Shown here: positions 1-10,559 of the stretch, piece after piece
Layout: the number at the start of each line of letters is the position of its first letter
Numbering within the stretch: position 1 is the first letter of the stretch
Source of the DNA: Clostridium sp. C105KSO13
GTDB taxonomy: Bacteria > Bacillota > Clostridia > Lachnospirales > Lachnospiraceae
Length of the DNA stretch: 64,000 bases
Reading direction: 5' to 3'
Assembly: GCF_001517425.1 (NCBI RefSeq)
Contig: NZ_FBWL01000171.1
Span: forward strand, 62,001 to 126,000
Notes under the pieces: model-generated
What the model was told of the DNA's origin: nothing
The model's input: the letters and a program-made list of their open reading frames with translations, nothing else
The model's database searches: none
Made by a program: the position numbers and the translations under genes

Positions 1-68
1 GTCAGGTGGGCAATGTGGAAATCCCACAGAAGGCCTTCATGAGCGTACTGAAGCTGGATGATGATTAA
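1..68 (+). CDS. lepA: LepA (elongation factor 4), C-terminal end only
   Basis: Only the last 21 codons and the stop are present, in the frame that begins at base 3. They read QVGNVEIPQKAFMSVLKLDD plus one more D, which is the typical C-terminus of the ribosomal back-translocation GTPase LepA/EF4. The stop overlaps the upstream start candidates of the next gene, as in the common clostridial lepA-hemW gene order. The short length limits certainty, but the family ending is characteristic. Confidence 0.85.
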   Translation, partial: QVGNVEIPQKAFMSVLKLDDD

Positions 69-72
69 AGAG

Positions 73-1257
73 ATGGAACTGTATCTGCACATTCCTTTTT
101 GTGTCAGAAAATGCGCATACTGCGATTTCCTTTCCTGGGCAGCGGACGAAAAGATACGGCAGAAATACGTGGATGCTCTGATAAAGGAAATAAAAGGGTA
201 TGGAAATATTTATCATGACAGGGTTAAAATATCCACGATTTTTGTGGGAGGGGGGACACCTTCCGTTTTAACGGGGGAACAGATACGGCATATATGCGGG
301 GCATTACGTCAAAGTTTTCAAATTTCGGAAGATGCAGAAATTACAATGGAAATCAATCCCGGAACAGTAACGGATGAGAAACTTTGCCTCTGGAGGCAGG
401 CGGGAATTAACCGGTTAAGCATTGGTCTTCAGTCTGTAAATAATGAAGAATTGAAAATGCTGGGACGAATTCACACCTACGAAGAATTTTTGGATACTTA
501 CGGTGCAGTGAGAAGGCAGGGATTTCAAAATGTCAATATTGATTTGATATCTGCCATACCGGGGCAGACCTTGGAAAGCTGGAAGGAAACACTTGCTAAG
601 GTGGCTGAACTAGAGCCTGAGCATATTTCCGCCTATAGTCTGATTGTGGAAGAAGGGACACCATTTTATCAGAGGTACAAAGGAAGTGGAAAGATTACGA
701 AAAAGACCGAGGACTCTTTACAATCCGGGGAAGGTACAGACAGGTATCTTCCCCTTCCTGATGAGGAGACGGAACGGTCTATTTATGAGTCAACAGGTGA
801 GCTGTTAAAACGATACGGCTACAGCCGGTACGAAATATCTAATTATGCAAAAGAAGGGTATGCATGCCGTCACAATTTGGGATACTGGGAGCGTAAGGAT
901 TATCTGGGAATCGGATTGGGAGCATCCTCTCTTGTAAATCATACCAGGTATCACAATACTGCAGACTATAAAAAATATATGAGAGGAATAAAAGAGCAGA
1001 AGGATATTCGTGAGGAGATAGAAGAACTGTCCAGGTCTGATGAAATAGAGGAGTTTATGTTTCTCGGTCTTAGAGAGACAAGAGGAGTCTCGGCAGCGGA
1101 ATTTGAAAAACAATTTGGAAAAACAATAACGGAGGTTTACGGAAAAGAATTAAAAAAGCTGGAATCAAGAAATCTGCTTGTGTGCGCAGGGGACAGAATT
1201 TACCTTACAAAACGGGGGGTCGATATCAGCAATACAGTTTTTGTTGAATTTTTGTAA
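73..1257 (+). CDS. hemW: HemW, radical SAM heme chaperone (coproporphyrinogen oxidase-like)
   Basis: About 394 aa. The N-terminus MELYLHIPFC runs into the radical SAM cluster motif CVRKCAYC, followed by the glycine-rich GGGTPS SAM-binding stretch and a C-terminal HemN-like domain. Members of this family in Gram-positive anaerobes are now called HemW: they bind heme and are thought to deliver it rather than oxidise coproporphyrinogen. In-frame ATGs at 58 and 61 lie inside the lepA end. I prefer ATG 73 because the family protein normally starts MELY and an AAAGAG stretch lies just before it, but the start is not certain. HemW and oxygen-independent HemN cannot be fully separated by eye. Confidence 0.88.
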   Translation: MELYLHIPFCVRKCAYCDFLSWAADEKIRQKYVDALIKEIKGYGNIYHDRVKISTIFVGGGTPSVLTGEQIRHICGALRQSFQISEDAEITMEINPGTVTDEKLCLWRQAGINRLSIGLQSVNNEELKMLGRIHTYEEFLDTYGAVRRQGFQNVNIDLISAIPGQTLESWKETLAKVAELEPEHISAYSLIVEEGTPFYQRYKGSGKITKKTEDSLQSGEGTDRYLPLPDEETERSIYESTGELLKRYGYSRYEISNYAKEGYACRHNLGYWERKDYLGIGLGASSLVNHTRYHNTADYKKYMRGIKEQKDIREEIEELSRSDEIEEFMFLGLRETRGVSAAEFEKQFGKTITEVYGKELKKLESRNLLVCAGDRIYLTKRGVDISNTVFVEFL

Positions 1258-1330
1258 CTATTTAGAAGGGCAAAAAATACATGAACGGTCTGAACTGCTA
1301 TATCTTTTAATAAAAAATGTATAAACAGTG

Positions 1331-1359
1331 TTGACAAAAAGAGATGCCGGTGATATCTT
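1331..1359 (+). promoter_or_regulatory. Sigma-A promoter of the hrcA heat-shock operon
   Basis: TTGACA at 1331-1336 and TATCTT at 1354-1359 are separated by 17 bases. The predicted start near 1366 lies immediately before the CIRCE operator, the usual arrangement for HrcA-repressed operons. Confidence 0.8.
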
Positions 1360-1374
1360 AATATACGTAAGGTA

Positions 1375-1401
1375 TTAGCACTCGAAACAAAAGAGTGCTA
1401 A
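1375..1401 (+). promoter_or_regulatory. CIRCE operator (HrcA binding site)
   Basis: Perfect inverted repeat TTAGCACTC, nine-base spacer, GAGTGCTAA. This is the canonical CIRCE element. It sits just after the predicted transcription start and 36 bases before hrcA, so HrcA should repress its own operon here when the GroE chaperonin is not titrated by unfolded protein. Confidence 0.97.
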
Positions 1402-1436
1402 TAAACATAAAAAGCTGACTTAGGGAGGAGGGTTCT

Positions 1437-2492
1437 ATGCCTGCAGATATAAGTGAAAGAAAATTGACAATACTCAAGGCCATTATTCAGAATTATCTGG
1501 AGACAGGGGAACCGGTAGGTTCCAGAACTCTTTCAAAATATACAGATCTTAACTTGAGTTCAGCGACCATCCGCAATGAGATGGCGGATTTGGAGGATTT
1601 GGGCTATATTTTCCAGCCTCATACTTCAGCAGGGCGGATTCCTTCAGATAAAGGATATCGGCTGTATGTGGATATGCTGATGGAGGACAAAGAGCAGGAA
1701 ATCACAGAACTGCGTAACACCATGCTGGAGAAGACCGATAAGGTGGATAAAGTATTAAAGCAGGCTGCTAAGGTGCTGGCTGCAAATACGAATTATGCGA
1801 CTATGGTGTCAGCCCCGGTCAATAACAGGAATACTCTGAAATTTATTCAGCTTTCCCAGGTGGATGCAGAACAAGTTGTGGCCGTGATTGTGTTGGGCGG
1901 CAATGTTATTAAGAACAAGATTATTCAAGTGGGAGAGACCATAAGTAATGAAAACTTACTGAAGTTGAACATGCTTCTAAATACAACTTTGAATAGCATG
2001 TCTATTGAGCAGATTAATCTGGGTCTGATAGCAAGGCTGAAAGAGCAGGCAGGAATTCACAGTGAAGTGATCGGTGAGGTTCTGGATGCAGTAGCTGATA
2101 TTATCCATGTAGATGAAGATATGGAGATTTATACAAGCGGTGCCACTAATATCTTCAAATATCCCGAGTTGAGTGATAACCAGAGTGCACAGGAGATTAT
2201 CAGTGCATTTGAAGAAAAGCAGCAGCTGGCGGATCTTGTTACTGAGACACTGGCCAGTGAAGACAGTCATGGAATTCAAGTATATATCGGTGATGAAACT
2301 CCGGTCAAGACCATGAAAGACTGCAGTGTTGTAACTGCAACATACGAACTGGGAGAAGGTATGAAAGGTACCATAGGCATTATCGGCCCTAAGCGCATGG
2401 ACTATGAACATGTTATGAGGACGCTGAAAACTCTGCAAAGTGAGTTGGACGCGATATATAATAGGGAATCAAAAGAACAGGAAGGTGAATAG
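1437..2492 (+). CDS. hrcA: HrcA, heat-inducible transcription repressor
   Basis: 351 aa, full family length. The N-terminal winged helix-turn-helix includes SSATIRNEMADLEDLGY and is followed by HTSAGRIPSDKGYR, both signatures of HrcA. It represses class I heat-shock genes through CIRCE. ATG 1437 follows a strong GGGAGGAGG site. It is the first gene of hrcA-grpE-dnaK-dnaJ, directly below a perfect CIRCE. A second CIRCE near 61.88 kb should add hsp20 to its regulon. Confidence 0.97.
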   Translation: MPADISERKLTILKAIIQNYLETGEPVGSRTLSKYTDLNLSSATIRNEMADLEDLGYIFQPHTSAGRIPSDKGYRLYVDMLMEDKEQEITELRNTMLEKTDKVDKVLKQAAKVLAANTNYATMVSAPVNNRNTLKFIQLSQVDAEQVVAVIVLGGNVIKNKIIQVGETISNENLLKLNMLLNTTLNSMSIEQINLGLIARLKEQAGIHSEVIGEVLDAVADIIHVDEDMEIYTSGATNIFKYPELSDNQSAQEIISAFEEKQQLADLVTETLASEDSHGIQVYIGDETPVKTMKDCSVVTATYELGEGMKGTIGIIGPKRMDYEHVMRTLKTLQSELDAIYNRESKEQEGE

Positions 2493-2507
2493 CTGGTGGG
2501 AGAAAAG

Positions 2508-3206
2508 ATGAGCAATGAAGATATGGTAAAGGAAGCAGTGGAAGAAGCAAAAGCTAAAGCAGCTGTGGAAACCGAAGAAGAGACAGCTAAAGACGAGGCT
2601 GCAAAGAATGCAGCAGACCGGCCGGCCCCCCCCGTGGAAGATGTTTCGGATGACACACCGGATACCCAACAGGAAGAAAATTCCGGTGCAACAGCAGAAG
2701 AGCAGCCAGAGCCCAAGGATGAGAAAGAACAGTCCGGCAGAAAAAAGTTTGGCAGAAAATCAAAGAAAGATGAAAAGGACGAGAAGATAGAGGAACTGAC
2801 AGACAGACTCACTCGTCAGATAGCAGAGTTTGATAACTTCCGCAAACGTACTGACAAGGAGAAATCCCAGATGTACGAAATAGGTGCGAGAGATATCATA
2901 GAAAAGATTCTTCCGGTGGTTGATAATTTTGAACGCGGCCTTGAGGCTGTGTCGGAGGGAGAAGAATCCAATCCCTTTGCAGAGGGCATGGAGAAAATTT
3001 ACAAACAGCTTATGGCTGCATTTGAAGAGATCGGCGTTAAGCCGATTGAAGCGCTCGGCGCTGAATTCAATCCGGATTTCCACAATGCGGTCATGCATGT
3101 GGAGGATGAAAATCTTGGTGAGAATATTGTAGCGGAAGAATTTCAGAAAGGCTACACTTACCGGGACAGCGTAGTGAGACATAGCATGGTAAAAGTAGCA
3201 AATTAA
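2508..3206 (+). CDS. grpE: GrpE, nucleotide exchange factor for DnaK
   Basis: About 232 aa. A long, acidic, low-complexity N-terminus (residues 1 to about 90, rich in E, A, D and K) precedes the conserved coiled coil and beta domain with FDNFRKRTDKEK, ILPVVDNFERGL and the closing DSVVRHSMVKVA. GrpE drives ADP release from DnaK. I chose ATG 2508, with GGGAG five bases upstream; a GTG at 2496 would add four residues. The hrcA stop at 2492 lies just before, so translation is probably coupled. Confidence 0.95.
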   Translation: MSNEDMVKEAVEEAKAKAAVETEEETAKDEAAKNAADRPAPPVEDVSDDTPDTQQEENSGATAEEQPEPKDEKEQSGRKKFGRKSKKDEKDEKIEELTDRLTRQIAEFDNFRKRTDKEKSQMYEIGARDIIEKILPVVDNFERGLEAVSEGEESNPFAEGMEKIYKQLMAAFEEIGVKPIEALGAEFNPDFHNAVMHVEDENLGENIVAEEFQKGYTYRDSVVRHSMVKVAN

Positions 3207-3219
3207 GTATTATCCGTAA

Positions 3220-5115
<1,896 letters not shown>

Positions 5116-5138
5116 GACCCTGCTTAAAAGGGATGTTT

Positions 5139-5175
5139 CTACGAAGCCGCACAAAACGGCTTCGTAGGACTTTTT
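5139..5175 (+). terminator. Hairpin with T-run between dnaK and dnaJ
   Basis: Eleven-base perfect stem (CTACGAAGCCG at 5139-5149 with its complement at 5157-5167, seven-base loop) followed by a run of five T at 5171-5175. It looks like an intrinsic terminator, probably partial, which would lower dnaJ relative to dnaK. Confidence 0.75.
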
Positions 5176-5208
5176 ATGTTATTATTTATAAATGAAAGGT
5201 AGAGTGTT

Positions 5209-6402
5209 ATGGCAGAGTCAAAAAGAGATTATTACGAGGTGCTTGGCGTAAGCCGGGATGCTGATGATGCGGCGCTAAAAAAAGCATATCGTGTGCTGGC
5301 CAAAAAGTACCATCCGGATATGAACCCGGGCGATGCTGAGGCTGAGAAGAGGTTCAAAGAGGCATCAGAAGCGTATGCAGTGCTCAGTGACCCTGAAAAA
5401 CGCCGCCAGTATGACCAGTTTGGACATGCAGCATTTGAAGGAGGCGCCGGCGGTGCAGGCGGCTTCGGAGGATTTGATTTTAACGGTGCTGATTTCAGCG
5501 ATATATTTGGCGATATATTTGGCGATTTATTCGGCGGGAGCAGCAGAAGAGGGGGCCGTGCAAGCAATGGACCTATGAAAGGCTCCAATATACGCAAAAG
5601 TATCAGAATCACATTTGAGGAGGCAATCTTCGGATGCGAGAAAGAGCTGGAGGTTGTGTTAAAGGATCCCTGTAAAACGTGTAATGGAACAGGAGCAAAG
5701 CCGGGCACATCTCCCGAGACCTGTCCGAAGTGCGGTGGTAAGGGACAGGTGGTTTATACATCCCAGTCCTTCTTTGGCACTGTGCAGAACGTCCAGACTT
5801 GTCCGAACTGCGGTGGTTCAGGAAAAGTTATTAAAGAAAAATGTCCATCCTGTTATGGAACGGGTTATGAGTCCAGCAAAAAGCGGATTAAGGTATCCAT
5901 TCCTGCCGGAATTGATAATGGACAGAGTGTCCGTATCCGTGAAAAGGGTGAGCCAGGTGTCAATGGCGGGCCGAGAGGAGATTTACTGGTAGAGGTGAAC
6001 GTCTCCAGGCACCCTATTTTCCAAAGACAGGATGTTCATATTTTCTCAACTGTTCCGATTTCATTTGCACAGGCAGCTCTGGGCGGCGATGTGAAAATTC
6101 CTACAGTGGACGGTGATGTGCTTTACACGGTAAAAGCGGGAACAAAGACCGACACAAAAGTTCGTCTGCGAGGAAAGGGTGTTCCTTCCCTGAGAAATTC
6201 ACAGGTGCGCGGTGACCACTACGTTACTTTGATCATACAGACACCGGAGAAGCTGAGTTCCGAGGCAAAGGATGCTCTTCGTGAATTTGACAGACTGACC
6301 GGAGGTTCACTAAATCCGGAATCCGGTTCAGAGAGCGGTGCTAGGTCAAAAGGAAAGAAAAAAGGTTTCATGGGGAAGGTAAAAGAAGCTTTTGATGAAT
6401 GA
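5209..6402 (+). CDS. dnaJ: DnaJ, Hsp40 co-chaperone
   Basis: 397 aa. It has an N-terminal J domain with the HPD tripeptide ([10 protein letters not shown]), a glycine/phenylalanine-rich linker at about residues 75-115, then four zinc-binding repeats ([32 protein letters not shown]), and the C-terminal substrate-binding domain. It stimulates DnaK ATPase and hands over clients. ATG 5209 has an AAAGGTAGAG site. It is the last gene of the heat-shock operon, closed by a terminator at 6425-6484. Confidence 0.98.
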   Translation: MAESKRDYYEVLGVSRDADDAALKKAYRVLAKKYHPDMNPGDAEAEKRFKEASEAYAVLSDPEKRRQYDQFGHAAFEGGAGGAGGFGGFDFNGADFSDIFGDIFGDLFGGSSRRGGRASNGPMKGSNIRKSIRITFEEAIFGCEKELEVVLKDPCKTCNGTGAKPGTSPETCPKCGGKGQVVYTSQSFFGTVQNVQTCPNCGGSGKVIKEKCPSCYGTGYESSKKRIKVSIPAGIDNGQSVRIREKGEPGVNGGPRGDLLVEVNVSRHPIFQRQDVHIFSTVPISFAQAALGGDVKIPTVDGDVLYTVKAGTKTDTKVRLRGKGVPSLRNSQVRGDHYVTLIIQTPEKLSSEAKDALREFDRLTGGSLNPESGSESGARSKGKKKGFMGKVKEAFDE

Positions 6403-6424
6403 ATTAATAGGAAGCATTAAATAG

Positions 6425-6484
6425 AAAACAGCAGCTTTTATGGCAGAAGAAAAATACCTGCTCCATAAAACTGCTGTTTTTTAT
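6425..6484. terminator. Bidirectional terminator between dnaJ and fprA
   Basis: Long stem: AAAACAGCAG then TTTTATGG (6425-6443, one bulged base) pairs with 6463-6480, with T-rich sequence on one side and A-rich on the other. It lies between two convergent genes and can serve both strands. Confidence 0.8.
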
Positions 6485-6495
6485 ATACAAGTTCA

Positions 6496-7683
6496 CTATC
6501 CAAGTACAGCCTTTACAAGTGCATTGGCTTTCTCAAAATCCCCGGCTTCGGGATTCCACAGCGATTTAATATTTTCATCGACCACATCGAATCCGGAGTC
6601 CTTTAATTGTTCTGCCAGAACCTTGTTTCCTTCGCCGCTCCATCCGTAACAGCCGAATACAGCCGCCTTTTTATTCCTGAATTTCAAAGATTTCAAGAAA
6701 TGAAGCAGCCCGGCCAAATTGGACAGTATATCATTGCCGACGGTTGGAGAGCCTACTGCGATTGCTCTGGATTTAAAAACCTCGGTCATAATTTCATTTT
6801 TATCTGATTTTGAACAATTAAACACTTTTACAACAGTATCCGGGCTTACGTTCTGAACTTCTTTTGCAATGCGGTGAGCAATCTTTTCCGTACCCTGCCA
6901 CATCGTATCATATATGATGGTAAACTGGTCCTCCTGATACGCCTTTGACCATGTGGCATATTTTTCCACAATCTGTAAGGGGTTATCTCTCCAGATAGCC
7001 CCGTGGCTTGGCGCAATCATGTCAATCGGAATATTTAATCCCACAATCTCATCAATCTTTTTAGAAACCAGAGGAGAAAATGGATTTAATATATTCGCAT
7101 AATACTTCATGGCTTCTTTGTTGAGCAGGCATTGGTCAGCTTTATCGTTGAACAACTCCTCCACGGCGTAGTGCTGTCCGAAAGCATCATTGGAGAATAA
7201 GACATTGTCACTTGTCAGATAAGTCGCCATACTGTCCGGCCAGTGCAGCATACGCATTTCCACAAAGATTAATTTTTTACCGTTGCCGATATCTAAGGAG
7301 TCTCCGGTTTTTACAACATGAAAGTCCCATCCGTGCTTACCAAATTGCCCTTCCAGGCTTTTGAGAGCGTTAGCGGTACAGTAGACAGGCGTATCGGGAA
7401 TTTCCTTCATCAATTCTACAAGGGCTCCGGAATGATCCACCTCTCCGTGATTAGCTATAATATAATCAATTTTATTTAAGTCGATTTCTTTCTTTAAATT
7501 CTCTATAAATTCAAATCTGTGAGGAGCCCATACAGTATCTATTAATACCGTTTTCTCTTCTTCTACCAGATATGCATTTTGACTTGAACCATTAAAAATG
7601 GAATAGTCGTCTCCATGAAAATGTTCCAGTTCCCAATCTATATAACCAATCCAGCTTACATTACCTTTTATTGTTCTTTTCAT
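6496..7683 (-). CDS. fprA: FprA, A-type flavodiiron protein (NO/O2 reductase)
   Basis: 395 aa. The N-terminal metallo-beta-lactamase-like domain carries the di-iron motif HGEVDHSG (H79, E81, D83, H84) and further ligand histidines (LHWPDSM, APSHGAIW). The C-terminal half is flavodoxin-like with FMN contacts (IYDTMWQGTEKI, GSPTVGNDIL, FGCYGWSG). No rubredoxin domain is fused. The family reduces O2 to water or NO to N2O in anaerobes. It starts 18 bases after the stop of the RIC gene, so the two form one operon under the FNR-like site. Confidence 0.95.
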   Translation of the reverse strand: MKRTIKGNVSWIGYIDWELEHFHGDDYSIFNGSSQNAYLVEEEKTVLIDTVWAPHRFEFIENLKKEIDLNKIDYIIANHGEVDHSGALVELMKEIPDTPVYCTANALKSLEGQFGKHGWDFHVVKTGDSLDIGNGKKLIFVEMRMLHWPDSMATYLTSDNVLFSNDAFGQHYAVEELFNDKADQCLLNKEAMKYYANILNPFSPLVSKKIDEIVGLNIPIDMIAPSHGAIWRDNPLQIVEKYATWSKAYQEDQFTIIYDTMWQGTEKIAHRIAKEVQNVSPDTVVKVFNCSKSDKNEIMTEVFKSRAIAVGSPTVGNDILSNLAGLLHFLKSLKFRNKKAAVFGCYGWSGEGNKVLAEQLKDSGFDVVDENIKSLWNPEAGDFEKANALVKAVLG

Positions 7684-7701
7684 TGTGTCATTCCTCCTGA
7701 T

Positions 7702-8343
7702 TTATTTTACAAATAATATACTGTTTTCTAAGAATATGTGATTGTGAATATCATCCTGTAAATCCTTCAACTGTTTGAAAGTAAACTGATAGGTTGCACA
7801 TCCATCCGCTGGAGCGGTATAGTTGTTGGTTTTCTCGGCAAGGCTTTTCAGCATATTGCCTACGTGCTCATGTTCCCTCTCCAGTTCAGAAAAATCCACA
7901 TCATTGCCTGCTGTAAAATCCGGAAATTCACGTTGTTCCTCTTTTGCAAAATGAGGAATTAAGTCCGCCTTTATTGATAAAAAAGTATCATAGACATCTG
8001 AAAGTTCTTTCCCGTGATTCTCATAGTGGACATTTATGAGTTTTTGCAGACTTTTATCCATTTCGTCTATCCATTTAAGTTCCGGTACATGATGTGTTTT
8101 CACGATATAAGCAATTAAATCTTTCTTGCTTAAATCCAAGGGGTTTTCTGTTACATTAACATTTTTCTTCTGGCGGTTCAGCAAATTAATAAAAGAATCT
8201 ACATCCAGTTTCTTTTCCTCGAGGGCTGTTGCCAGAGGTCTGTTTCCTCCACAGCAGTAATCGATGTTTTCATCGGACAGAATTTGAATAATCTCTGGAT
8301 TGTCCTGTATAGCCTTTGCTACAGTCATTTCTTTAGTAATCAT
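7702..8343 (-). CDS. RIC/ScdA-type di-iron protein for iron-sulfur cluster repair
   Basis: About 213 aa. The N-terminal ScdA_N (DUF542) domain has the family double cysteine in DENIDYCCGGNRPL; a hemerythrin-like domain follows with metal-ligand histidines and glutamates (THHVPELKW, VHYENHGKEL, PHFAKEEQREFP, EREHEHVG). Homologues (ScdA, YtfE, NorA, DnrN) repair iron-sulfur centres after nitric oxide or oxidative damage. I chose the start at 8343 because AGGAGGT lies seven bases upstream; an in-frame extension toward 8415 would run through the promoter. It is cotranscribed with fprA. Confidence 0.92.
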   Translation of the reverse strand: MITKEMTVAKAIQDNPEIIQILSDENIDYCCGGNRPLATALEEKKLDVDSFINLLNRQKKNVNVTENPLDLSKKDLIAYIVKTHHVPELKWIDEMDKSLQKLINVHYENHGKELSDVYDTFLSIKADLIPHFAKEEQREFPDFTAGNDVDFSELEREHEHVGNMLKSLAEKTNNYTAPADGCATYQFTFKQLKDLQDDIHNHIFLENSILFVK

Positions 8344-8386
8344 AAAAAACACCTCCTTTTCATTGGATAATTCTTTGTTTAAGTAG

Positions 8387-8428
8387 AGTATACCCAACAA
8401 AGGAAATAAAAACATTGATTTGAATCAA
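8387..8428 (-). promoter_or_regulatory. FNR/CRP-type palindrome and -10 box of the RIC-fprA operon
   Basis: TTGAT-N4-ATCAA, a perfect FNR-type palindrome, lies at 8415-8428. On the minus strand TATACT (8392-8387) serves as -10, with predicted +1 near 8380. The palindrome is then centred at -41.5, the classic class II activator position, and replaces a recognisable -35 box. Which Crp/Fnr-family protein binds cannot be told from this window. Confidence 0.75.
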
Positions 8429-8586
8429 GTTTTTCAATTTTTCGGAATTTATAAGCTTTATTTGTTTTGTCCCATATGCTTTATATAGTTGTGTCATGGA
8501 TTCGTTCACTGCGTTCCAAAATCAATCGTGCAAAGGAATTCATCTGTTTAAAATTTCAAGATTAGGTGTTTTTTTGGTGTCAGCTA

Positions 8587-8595
8587 TGTTATACT
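8587..8595 (+). promoter_or_regulatory. Extended -10 promoter of the S1-domain gene
   Basis: TGT followed by TATACT (8590-8595) forms an extended -10 box about 47 bases before the gene at 8643. No good -35 box is visible, as is common for extended -10 promoters. The rest of 8430-8585 shows no gene. Confidence 0.5.
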
Positions 8596-8642
8596 TAAAA
8601 CATGTGATTTATACGAATTATGAAAGAAAAAGTTGAGGTGCT

Positions 8643-9341
8643 ATGATGAGTGAAAAGATGAAATCAGAAGAGTTACAGACAAGGGAAGAGCGTGAAGAGA
8701 CAATGGCAGACTATGAAGAACATTTTGACGATGCCAACCCATGGAATCGAGTTCTTGATTATATGGAGAAGAAGACCATTTTACCGATTAAAGTAGAAGG
8801 CATTGTAAATGGCGGAGCTATAGCGATGGTGGAGGGACTGCGCGGATTCATCCCGGCATCAAAGCTTTCACTTTCCTATATCGAAGATCTGGAGACATAT
8901 TTGCTGAAAGACATGGAAGTACGAGTTATTGAAGTCGATCAGGCTAATAACCGCCTTGTATTGTCTGCCCGCGAAATATTAAAAGAGAAAGAAAAACAGG
9001 CACGAAAAGAACAGATTGAGAATATTAAGATTGGTACAGTCATGGAAGGTAAGGTAGATAGTCTGCAAAGCTATGGTGCATTTGTCAATCTGAAAGATCA
9101 TCTTTCCGGGCTCGTTCATATTTCACAGATTTCTAAAAAGCATATTAAGACTCCGGGAGAAGTACTTAAAGTAGGCGATTCTGTCAAAGTTAAAGTTATT
9201 GGAGTTAAGGATGGGAAAATCAGTCTGAGTATAAAGGCTCTTGAGGACTCCCAGGAAGAAGCAGCAGAAAAAGTAGAGCTTCCCAAGAGTGAACAAATCG
9301 GAACAAATTTAGGTGATTTATTTAAAAACTTAAAACTGTAG
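8643..9341 (+). CDS. S1 RNA-binding domain protein (short RpsA-like)
   Basis: 232 aa with two S1/OB repeats, at about residues 45-110 (PIKVEGIVNGGAIAMVEG, GFIPASKLS) and 125-200 (GTVMEGKVDSLQSYGAFVNL, GLVHISQIS). This is far shorter than the four- to six-repeat RpsA of proteobacteria and resembles the short S1 proteins of clostridia. A role in binding mRNA or the ribosome is inferred. Start codons at 8643 and 8646 are both possible after TTGAGGTG. It has its own promoter and a strong terminator. Confidence 0.85.
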   Translation: MMSEKMKSEELQTREEREETMADYEEHFDDANPWNRVLDYMEKKTILPIKVEGIVNGGAIAMVEGLRGFIPASKLSLSYIEDLETYLLKDMEVRVIEVDQANNRLVLSAREILKEKEKQARKEQIENIKIGTVMEGKVDSLQSYGAFVNLKDHLSGLVHISQISKKHIKTPGEVLKVGDSVKVKVIGVKDGKISLSIKALEDSQEEAAEKVELPKSEQIGTNLGDLFKNLKL

Positions 9342-9391
9342 CAATTATTCAAGAGCACAGGGCAAGGAAATTTGAGCTTTTGATAGAAAAT

Positions 9392-9449
9392 AACTTCTTT
9401 TTAACAAGAATAATGATATTAAGATTCTTGTTAAGAAGGAGTTTTTTTT
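9392..9449 (+). terminator. Terminator of the S1-domain gene
   Basis: A 20-base stem (9392-9411 with 9424-9443, two G-U pairs) with a 12-base loop, followed by eight T at 9442-9449. The gene upstream ends at 9341; the LysR gene is convergent at 9560. Confidence 0.88.
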
Positions 9450-9559
9450 GTGTCGAAATCAAAGACAAAATTGATATAAAAAATACCTATATCATGATAA
9501 CACTCTGGTATTAAACTAATAACGGCTTTTCCATATATTAATTATAAGAAGGACACAAC

Positions 9560-10447
9560 CTATGAGAACTGCCTTGATTCAGAACGGTTATGCATGAAAT
9601 TAATTAAATTTTTCATCCCACTTTTCTGCTTTCGATTTTTATTCCAAATCAGACGCGCCCTAATATTCGGGCAGTCAGAAAGAGAGATTGAAACGATGTT
9701 TTCGTTGGGGGACAAAGTACCGTCGTATAGGAAAGTAGATGCTGTATTATTATCCACCAGCTTTTGAATCGTGTGTAACTGGTCTGTATGAAAGAGAATA
9801 TTCGGCTGCAGGTTATACTGTCGAAAGTGCTGGACCACGAAGGAAGTGATGAAGCTGTCCTCATTTAGCAATACCAGAGGAATATTGCGAAGCTGTTCAA
9901 AATTAATCTCAGTCATACAGGCAATTGGGTTTTCGATGGATGTATAGAACAGGACATCCAGATTACATATATCGATGTAGTTAAGTGCTGAAGACAGCGG
10001 TCCGGTACTGGATATGATGGCTGCGTCGAGAGTTCCGTCTGTCACCATGGATTTATTAGTGAGGGAGCCGTGTTCGATAATAGAAAGCCGGGTGTTGGGA
10101 TAAGCCTCCTGCAGATTCGCCAGAATATCTGGAAAAACCAGGGATCCGACCATGGGCGGTAACCCAAGATTGACTGCTGGATTTGTATTTCCCATAGCGG
10201 TCATTTCTGATATAAGCGCATCTGCCTGTTCTAATATATCAGATGCCTTGTCCAGAAAAAGAGTTCCTTCTTTTGTAAGAATAAGTCCTTTGCTCAGCCG
10301 GTAAAACAAAGTAACACCGAATTCGTCTTCCAGATCTTTGATGACATTAGAAAGGCTGGGCTGAGAAACGTGCAATTCATTCGATGCACGGGTTATGTTG
10401 TTATATTTACAAATGGTTTTAAAATACCGGAGCTGCGAGAGTTTCAA
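9560..10447 (-). CDS. LysR-family regulator, divergent from the malonate/tartronate-like cluster
   Basis: 295 aa. The N-terminal winged helix-turn-helix reads LRYFKTICKYNNITRASNEL then HVSQPSLSNVIKDLEDEFG; the rest is a periplasmic-binding-protein-like effector domain. It starts at 10447, after an AGGAGGT site, and is divergent from the CoA-transferase gene with about 112 bases between. That layout suggests it activates the 10.56-17.08 kb cluster in response to the substrate or a pathway intermediate. The effector is unknown. Confidence 0.9.
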   Translation of the reverse strand: MKLSQLRYFKTICKYNNITRASNELHVSQPSLSNVIKDLEDEFGVTLFYRLSKGLILTKEGTLFLDKASDILEQADALISEMTAMGNTNPAVNLGLPPMVGSLVFPDILANLQEAYPNTRLSIIEHGSLTNKSMVTDGTLDAAIISSTGPLSSALNYIDICNLDVLFYTSIENPIACMTEINFEQLRNIPLVLLNEDSFITSFVVQHFRQYNLQPNILFHTDQLHTIQKLVDNNTASTFLYDGTLSPNENIVSISLSDCPNIRARLIWNKNRKQKSGMKNLINFMHNRSESRQFS

Positions 10448-10505
10448 TTCTTTACCTCCTAATAAATATTCTTTTTTGGGATTTTTACATTATATAGCGC
10501 AAAAA

Positions 10506-10527
10506 AATAAATATTCAATAATTTATT
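10506..10527. promoter_or_regulatory. Possible LysR operator (AT-rich inverted repeat)
   Basis: AATAAAT, eight bases, ATTTATT in the divergent region between the LysR gene and the CoA-transferase gene. Spacing and symmetry fit a LysR-type site, but the sequence is pure A/T and could arise by chance. Confidence 0.35.
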
Positions 10528-10559
10528 AAATGTAATGAAAAGTGAAAGGAGAAATGCAA

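Noticed and set aside
2508-3206. Proteins in antisense frames over low-complexity regions such as the grpE N-terminus
   Set aside because: Serine-rich frames opposite E/K/A-rich coding sequence are composition artefacts with no ribosome sites or family motifs.
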